This document shows positions 6,767 through 10,437 of a DNA stretch of 10,437 nt, piece by piece. The stretch spans positions 1 to 10,437 of the forward strand of contig JAPPKQ010000485.1 in NCBI GenBank assembly GCA_028819945.1. The letters are read 5' to 3'. Made by a program: the position numbers and the translations under genes. Origin of the DNA: a bacterium. Its GTDB lineage: Bacteria > Actinomycetota > Acidimicrobiia > Acidimicrobiales > CATQHL01. Below the pieces are notes generated by a model, which was given only the letters and a program-made list of their open reading frames with translations, was not told the DNA's origin and searched no databases. The first letter of the stretch is position 1. The number at the start of each line of letters is the position of its first letter.

Positions 6767-7801
6767 CTATGCGGGTTTCCTGGCCAGGAAGCAGTACAGA
6801 GGCGTGAAGATCCCGGCCCTGCCGCCGCTGATATAGGCCTCGGCCGATCGATTCATGAGTCCGACGACCCTGGCCGAACCGCGAGGGAGGACTCGCACGA
6901 CCTCTGCCGCCTTGGACGCCCCCACGAGGGCCTTGCGGACCCTGGGAACGCGCATGATCCCGCTCCCCCACTTCCCGTAGCGACCTGCCATGGGCGCGTA
7001 CCAAGAGACTGTGCAACCGTCGCTGTTGCTTCTGTCGGAGCCCTCGAGGACCTCGAATCCCGCCGATTCGAGCGCCAGGTTCACCTCGGCGAAGCCGGGG
7101 ATCTCCTTCAGTGCGATGTGGAGCATGAGATCCTGCTTGATGGATCGATGCTCGGCGGACGCCGGATCGAAGTCGTCGGTCATGCACATCTCCTGGCCCC
7201 AGAACAAGGCCCCGGGTTTCAGGATGCGGAAGATCTCTGCGTATGCCTTCGCCCTGCTCGGAGTATGGCATGTCGACTCGATGGCATAACCCCTGTCGAA
7301 TGAGCCTTCCCCAATGCTGCTCATGTCCATGATGTTGCACTTGCGACAGTCGATCACCCGATCCAGGCCGGCTTCGCGATTGCGGAGTCTCGCCTGCTCG
7401 AGCTGGTGCTCGTTGTTGTTGATGCCGACGACCCGTACATCGGCCTCTGTTGCAACGCGCCGCATCAGTGCGCCGAATCCACATCCGATGTCGACGACAT
7501 CCATGCCCGGTTCCAGCCTCAGTTTGGCGATCATCGCCCGCTGGTGACGGGAAATGGCGTGCTCCAGCGTCTCCTTCGGCGCCAGGGGCGCGAATTGCAG
7601 AGCCTCACCCCACCCGAGTTCCATGAACTGGTTGCAGAGGTCGTAGAACTCGTTGACCGTGTCGGTGTGGTCGTATTCCGAGGAATCCGCGTCGGCGGCA
7701 GCAGACCTGTCGACCCATCGTTCGAAGTCGGAGACACGACCCGGGACGTCCGAGCCCCGGTGTGCAGCCCGTACGGTCCCTGTGAACCGGCGGAGCGCCA
7801 T
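6767..7801 (-). CDS. Sterol C-24 methyltransferase-like protein (Erg6/SMT family)
   Basis: This 344-residue SAM-dependent methyltransferase follows yeast Erg6 along almost its whole length. FMELGWGEALQFAPL (59-73) matches SMT region I (YEYGWGSSFHFSRF). VVDIGCGFG (102-110) is the SAM-binding motif, with NNN (128-130) as in Erg6 GLNNND. AIESTCHTP matches AIEATCHAP, MTDDFDPASAEHR matches MTDKYDENNPEHR, SWYAPMAG matches PWYYPLTG, and the C-terminal AGIFTPLYCFLARKP matches the sterol-MT C-terminal SKLFTPMMLFVARKP. Known SMTs transfer methyl groups to the C-24 position of the sterol side chain. SMTs are classically eukaryotic; bacterial versions are known from metagenomes. GALMR replaces the usual GGPAR after GCG. 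ATG 7801 is chosen over GTG 7804; AGGTCGG lies just upstream. It is divergent from the Rieske oxygenase gene. Sterol as actual substrate is an inference; another isoprenoid lipid is possible. Confidence 0.85.
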   Translation of the reverse strand: MALRRFTGTVRAAHRGSDVPGRVSDFERWVDRSAAADADSSEYDHTDTVNEFYDLCNQFMELGWGEALQFAPLAPKETLEHAISRHQRAMIAKLRLEPGMDVVDIGCGFGALMRRVATEADVRVVGINNNEHQLEQARLRNREAGLDRVIDCRKCNIMDMSSIGEGSFDRGYAIESTCHTPSRAKAYAEIFRILKPGALFWGQEMCMTDDFDPASAEHRSIKQDLMLHIALKEIPGFAEVNLALESAGFEVLEGSDRSNSDGCTVSWYAPMAGRYGKWGSGIMRVPRVRKALVGASKAAEVVRVLPRGSARVVGLMNRSAEAYISGGRAGIFTPLYCFLARKPA

Positions 7802-7803
7802 CA

Positions 7804-7816
7804 CCGACCTAGTCGG
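7804..7816 (-). promoter_or_regulatory. Inverted repeat covering the ribosome-binding site of the methyltransferase gene
   Basis: CCGAC (7804-7808) and GTCGG (7812-7816) flank CTA. On the minus-strand mRNA this places the purine stretch AGGTCGG, the likely Shine-Dalgarno, in the loop and one arm of a small hairpin ending 2 nt before ATG 7801. It could be a protein-binding site or could hinder ribosome access; with 5-bp arms chance cannot be excluded. Confidence 0.35.
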
Positions 7817-7971
7817 CGGGCCCGATCCCCGGCCGCGTCCGGCATGGCCGACCCGGTCCGGCCGTCAGGTGCCCGGCCACCCGCAACGGCTCCAACGTCC
7901 GCCGCCCGTCTCACTCCCAACTCCGGGACCTCAACCGGACGTTCTGCGACTGTCACCTCGACGGGCCTCCT

Positions 7972-8088
7972 GGATCGGTGGTAGGTGGCTCGACGACGCG
8001 CCGCGGCAGTGGACGGTGGCGGTTGAGAACCTGCTGGACGGATCACCATATCCGGCCACATAGCGTTACTAGCGCTGTCCACCGATCC
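7972..8088. repeat. 10-bp perfect inverted repeat bracketing the upstream region of the Rieske gene
   Basis: GGATCGGTGG at 7972-7981 has its exact reverse complement CCACCGATCC at 8079-8088, 97 nt apart. Between them lies a second small palindrome, CGGAT-CACCAT-ATCCG (8039-8054), with the size and 5-6-5 form of a regulator half-site pair. The 8079-8088 arm is about 12 nt upstream of the putative -10 of the Rieske gene. Candidate operators for coordinated control of the divergent genes; no function is proven. Confidence 0.4.
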
Positions 8089-8100
8089 CCCGCGTGCCGG

Positions 8101-8115
8101 TATTCTTCGCGAGGG
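8101..8115 (+). promoter_or_regulatory. Putative -10 element and ribosome-binding site of the Rieske gene
   Basis: TATTCT (8101-8106) fits the actinobacterial -10 pattern TAnnnT, and GAGGG (8111-8115) is a Shine-Dalgarno sequence 9 nt before ATG 8125. Because both lie inside the longer open frame that begins at GTG 7978, they argue for the downstream start. The -10 lies so close to the SD that the transcript would have a very short leader; the -35 is not convincing. Confidence 0.4.
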
Positions 8116-8124
8116 ATGCCAACG

Positions 8125-9234
8125 ATGTCAACCCGGCCCACCGAGCCCGCCAACACCTCGTCGCCGCCCCCGTTCCCCGAGGGCTGGTATTTCCTCGCAA
8201 GCCGACGAGCCGTGGAGAAGGCAAGGCTCATACAGAAGACCTGGATGGGCGAGAGCATCATCATCTGGTGCGATCACGACGGACGTATCTGCGTGGCCGA
8301 GTCCCATTGCCCCCACCTTGGCGCGGATCTGGGGCCTGAAGCGGGGGGGCGTGTCCGCGACGGCCGGCTCGTTTGCCCGTTCCACGGTTTCGAGTACGAC
8401 ACGGGGGGACAGTGCGTCGCCACGCCGTTCTCCGCCCCTCCCAGGGCCACGAGGTTGCGGGTCTTCGAGACGACGGAAGTCCTCGGCCTCATCTTCGCCT
8501 GGTGGGGGACGGGGGGAAGGGCGCCGCAATGGGACCTGCTCCTCGGCCCGCTGGACCAGACCGGCTGGAGCGCCCTCAGTGTCCAGACCCTGCGCTTTCC
8601 GGGTCATCCGCAGGAGACGGCCGAGAACGCCGTGGACCTGGCCCACTTCCGCTACGTCCACGGCTATCACAAAGTGGATCGCCTCGAGCCGGTGTTGGTG
8701 GACGGGCACTATCTCCAGAGCCGGTTCGACTTCGCGAGCATCCGCAGGATCGCAGGACTCGCCGTCTCCACGCTCGAGTTCACAGCCACCACCCACGTTC
8801 ACGGGCTCGGCTGCTCGTTCGTGGAGGTCCGCGAGCACACGATCCCCTTCGACATGCGCTTCTGGGTACTGGCGACGCCCGTCGACGGAAGGCTCATCGA
8901 CGTGTCGCTGGCCACGCAGGTGGGGGAGCTGCGCGGCCTGCGCCGCCGGGTCGCAGGCCTGGGGTTCCTCCCGCTCCCCCTGCGCGCGCCGGTCATGAAC
9001 AGGATCCTGGCGCGGATGCAGAAGCGGGACGTTCTGCAGGATGTGACGATCTGGAGCCGCAAGAAGCACCGAACTCGTCCCCGCCTGGCCCGGTCAGACG
9101 GCGAGATCATGCAGTTCCGGGCCTACTGCCGCCAGTTCTACCCCGACCCGACCGGTGACAGCCACAACGACAAGGGTGACCACGAGGCCCGCGAGAAGGC
9201 CCGCGAGAAGGCCCGCGAGGCCCAGCGGCAGTAG
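8125..9234 (+). CDS. Rieske 2Fe-2S non-heme iron oxygenase, steroid-oxygenase-like
   Basis: This is a 369-residue terminal oxygenase component. The Rieske [2Fe-2S] ligands are C62-x-H64 in SHCPHLGADL and C84-x-x-H87 in CPFHGFEYD. The catalytic mononuclear iron motif E-x3-D-x2-H-x4-H is complete in AENAVDLAHFRYVHG (Glu167, Asp171, His174, His179). The opening FPEGWYFLA (17-25), CPHLGA and ENAVDLAHFRYVHG resemble steroid-acting Rieske oxygenases: KshA 3-ketosteroid 9-alpha-hydroxylase, DAF-36/Neverland cholesterol 7-desaturase and bacterial sterol C-4 demethylase SdmA. Which reaction applies cannot be read from the sequence. It would need a separate reductase, none of which is in the window. 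The tail ends in a charged Arg/Glu/Lys/Ala repeat (about 352-369). ATG 8125 is chosen because GAGGG lies 9 nt upstream and homology starts after residue 15; ATG 8116 is possible. It is divergent from the SMT-like gene and 92 nt upstream of an RND exporter gene. Confidence 0.87.
   Translation: MSTRPTEPANTSSPPPFPEGWYFLASRRAVEKARLIQKTWMGESIIIWCDHDGRICVAESHCPHLGADLGPEAGGRVRDGRLVCPFHGFEYDTGGQCVATPFSAPPRATRLRVFETTEVLGLIFAWWGTGGRAPQWDLLLGPLDQTGWSALSVQTLRFPGHPQETAENAVDLAHFRYVHGYHKVDRLEPVLVDGHYLQSRFDFASIRRIAGLAVSTLEFTATTHVHGLGCSFVEVREHTIPFDMRFWVLATPVDGRLIDVSLATQVGELRGLRRRVAGLGFLPLPLRAPVMNRILARMQKRDVLQDVTIWSRKKHRTRPRLARSDGEIMQFRAYCRQFYPDPTGDSHNDKGDHEAREKAREKAREAQRQ
9187..9219 (+). repeat. Short tandem repeat encoding the charged C-terminal tail of the Rieske protein
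   Basis: The 12-nt unit GCCCGCGAGAAG occurs at 9187-9198 and 9199-9210 and partly at 9211-9219, encoding repeated A-R-E-K. It makes a highly charged helical tail not normally part of Rieske oxygenases. Replication slippage within the 3' end of the gene is the likely origin; copy number may vary between strains. Confidence 0.75.
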
Positions 9235-9274
9235 CCGGACCTGCCCATAGTACGCGTTATGGTGCAGACGACCG

Positions 9275-9296
9275 GCTCCGGGGCGTGTACCGGAGC
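9275..9296 (+). terminator. Hairpin between the Rieske and RND genes
   Basis: GCTCCGG (9275-9281) and CCGGAGC (9290-9296) are a perfect 7-bp inverted repeat with an 8-nt loop, located 40 nt after the Rieske stop and 30 nt before the RND start. No U-run follows. It may be a weak terminator of the Rieske transcript or an operator for the RND gene. Confidence 0.4.
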
Positions 9297-9312
9297 ACCA
9301 ATGGGCATCAGG

Positions 9313-9318
9313 TACAGT
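9313..9318 (+). promoter_or_regulatory. Putative -10 element for a leaderless RND transcript
   Basis: TACAGT fits TAnnnT and ends 8 nt before ATG 9327, so transcription would begin at or next to the start codon. No Shine-Dalgarno is seen upstream of that ATG. Leaderless mRNAs of this form are common in actinobacteria. No clear -35 is visible. Confidence 0.35.
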
Positions 9319-9326
9319 CGTACGCC

Positions 9327-10437
9327 ATGAGCCGCCTGCTCGACAGGTTCAGCCGGCTGGTCACGGCCCGCCCGTGGATCACCGTCGGTGTCCTCGTCCT
9401 CGTCACCGTCGTGCTGGCCATGGGGGCGACGCGACGGGCGCCGCCGACGGAGGGCGCGTCGGTGGCGCTGCTCCCGCCCGGGAACGCCGTCGCCGAAGCG
9501 GTGGCCGACATCGACGATCTCTTCGGGGATCACAGCGACGTGAATCTCGTGACGCTGCTCTTCCGCGGCGAGGTGCTCACACCCGGCGGGCTCTCCCAGA
9601 TGGACGCCCTCCTCGACGACATCCTCGCCGAGCCGGGTGTGGCGCCGCTGCTGGCGCCGTCCGATCCGATCGTGGCGCCCAGCTCGCTGGTGGGGTTCGT
9701 ACTCGGCACCGACGACTTCGCGTCGATCACACAGGCGGAGATCGACTCGGTGCACGGCGTGCCGGAGATCGCTGCGGCGCTCGACGCCATGACCGGCGAC
9801 GACACGGACGGCACGCCGGTCGGGATCGCCAACATCCGCCTGCTCGACACGGGCGACGAACGAGTCGCCGACATCGAACGGCGGATCGACGATCTGGCGT
9901 TGGCGTCCGAGGGCCCGCTGCGGGTGACCAGCGTGTCGCCTGCGGTCGTCGAGGACGAGTACAGGGAGGCCACCGAGTCGGGGATGGTGCCGCTGATCGG
10001 GATCGCGCTGCTGCTGATCGCTGCGCTGATCCTGCTCTTCATGCGCACGTTCTCGGATCTGCTGCTCACACTGGCGGGGCTTCTGTTCTCGGTGATCTGG
10101 ATCGTCGGGGCCGAGGGCTGGCTCGGGCCGGAGGCGCTGGGGTGGATCGGGCCGCCCAGCTCGCTCTCGACGATGGTGCCGATCATCATGATCAGCCTCA
10201 CGGTGGACTACGCCATCCAGGCCGTCTCGCACTACCGCGAGCAGCGCACCGAGGGCCTGCCCGTGCTGCAGGCGATCCGGACGGGTCTGCGAAACGTCGC
10301 CGTACCGCTGGTGCTGGCCGCCGTCACGACGATCGCCAGCTTCCTGGCGAACCTGTTCTCCCCGATCTCGACGATCGTCGACTTCGGCATCGTGGCGGGC
10401 CTCGGGGCCGGAGTCGCCATGTCGCTGGTGTTCGCCT
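9327..10437 (+). CDS. RND/MMPL-family transporter (HAE3-like), N-terminal part
   Basis: The open frame runs from ATG 9327 past the window end without a stop (370 codons seen; full-length family members have roughly 700-1000 residues). A first membrane helix (about 17-34, TVGVLVLVTVVLAMGA) is followed by an extracytoplasmic domain (about 35-215). Five membrane segments follow from about 220: LIGIALLLIAALILLFM, LTLAGLLFSVIWIVGA, MVPIIMISLTVDYAIQAV, VPLVLAAVTTIASFLANLF and FGIVAGLGAGVAMSLVF. Asp294-Tyr295 in TVDYAIQAVSHYRE is the proton-relay D-Y pair of MmpL/HAE3 proteins, and AAVTTIASFLANLFSPI is the usual following block. Relatives include the hopanoid-associated HpnN and mycobacterial MmpL lipid exporters; bacterial sterol transport in Methylococcus also involves an RND protein (BstA). 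Placement 92 nt after the Rieske gene on the same strand suggests, but does not prove, a lipid or sterol cargo. Confidence 0.85.
   Translation, partial: MSRLLDRFSRLVTARPWITVGVLVLVTVVLAMGATRRAPPTEGASVALLPPGNAVAEAVADIDDLFGDHSDVNLVTLLFRGEVLTPGGLSQMDALLDDILAEPGVAPLLAPSDPIVAPSSLVGFVLGTDDFASITQAEIDSVHGVPEIAAALDAMTGDDTDGTPVGIANIRLLDTGDERVADIERRIDDLALASEGPLRVTSVSPAVVEDEYREATESGMVPLIGIALLLIAALILLFMRTFSDLLLTLAGLLFSVIWIVGAEGWLGPEALGWIGPPSSLSTMVPIIMISLTVDYAIQAVSHYREQRTEGLPVLQAIRTGLRNVAVPLVLAAVTTIASFLANLFSPISTIVDFGIVAGLGAGVAMSLVFA

Larger units (their letters stand above)
7802..8124. other. Divergent intergenic region between methyltransferase and Rieske genes
   Basis: These 323 bases hold no credible gene: the open frames here are GC-rich shadows without family features. 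The region should contain the promoters for both divergent genes. It contains three inverted repeats: CCGAC-CTA-GTCGG (7804-7816), which begins at the methyltransferase start; GGATCGGTGG (7972-7981) with CCACCGATCC (8079-8088); and CGGAT-CACCAT-ATCCG (8039-8054). I see no match to the mycobacterial KstR sterol-regulator motif (AACnnGTT core). Confidence 0.6.

Noticed and set aside
7931..7943. KstR-type sterol regulator site near AACCGGACGTT
   Set aside because: The AAC and GTT halves are separated by five bases, not the two of the KstR core, and the flanks do not match.
7978..8124. GTG 7978 as start of the Rieske protein
   Set aside because: The extra 49 residues are Arg/Ser/Thr-rich without homology, and they would run through a palindrome, a likely -10 and a Shine-Dalgarno that serve ATG 8125.
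9187..9219. CRISPR-like or intergenic tandem repeat
   Set aside because: Units are 12 nt, contiguous without spacers and in frame within the end of the Rieske gene; this is a coding repeat.
9138..10232. 364-codon minus-strand open frame over the Rieske end and RND gene
   Set aside because: The product is a His/Arg/Asp/Gln-rich shadow without motifs; the plus strand encodes RND membrane helices and the D-Y motif.

Overview
The window is a GC-rich (about 70 % in most genes), densely packed bacterial chromosome segment. GTG/ATG starts, overlapping genes, TAnnnT -10 elements close to start codons and the mix of families (a DUF3179 lipoprotein, a Glu/Leu/Phe/Val-dehydrogenase-like gene after xseAB, an MmpL/HAE3-type RND protein) suggest an actinobacterium, perhaps of the Acidimicrobiia type. 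That placement is inference; no rRNA or marker gene is present.

Left block (1-2985, plus strand): the last 30 codons of an ABC exporter, a strong GC-rich hairpin, then xseA-xseB (exonuclease VII, 8-nt overlap). After 17 nt comes a protein with the Glu/Leu/Phe/Val dehydrogenase fold whose catalytic lysine and aspartate appear to be replaced.

Middle block (3011-4832, minus strand): a two-gene cassette of visibly lower GC. It encodes an XRE-HTH/ImmA-IrrE metallopeptidase fusion and a PIN-domain protein joined by an ATGA overlap, with an AT-rich promoter carrying inverted repeats. It reads as a type II toxin-antitoxin-like or protease-controlled switch module, probably acquired horizontally.

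Right block (4890-10437): a minus-strand DUF3179 lipoprotein with a long acidic, Pro/Ala/Gly-rich linker. Upstream on the same strand is a methyltransferase that matches eukaryotic sterol C-24 methyltransferase (Erg6/SMT) motif by motif, including the C-terminal sterol-MT region. Across a 323-nt divergent intergenic region with several inverted repeats lies a Rieske non-heme iron oxygenase of the steroid-oxygenase-like type (KshA/DAF-36/SdmA-like), followed by the first 370 codons of an RND/MMPL (HAE3-type) exporter. My main inference is that these last three genes form a bacterial sterol-modification and transport locus: side-chain methylation, ring or nuclear oxidation, and lipid export. The SMT assignment is the firmest part. 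The Rieske substrate and the RND cargo are inferred from context.
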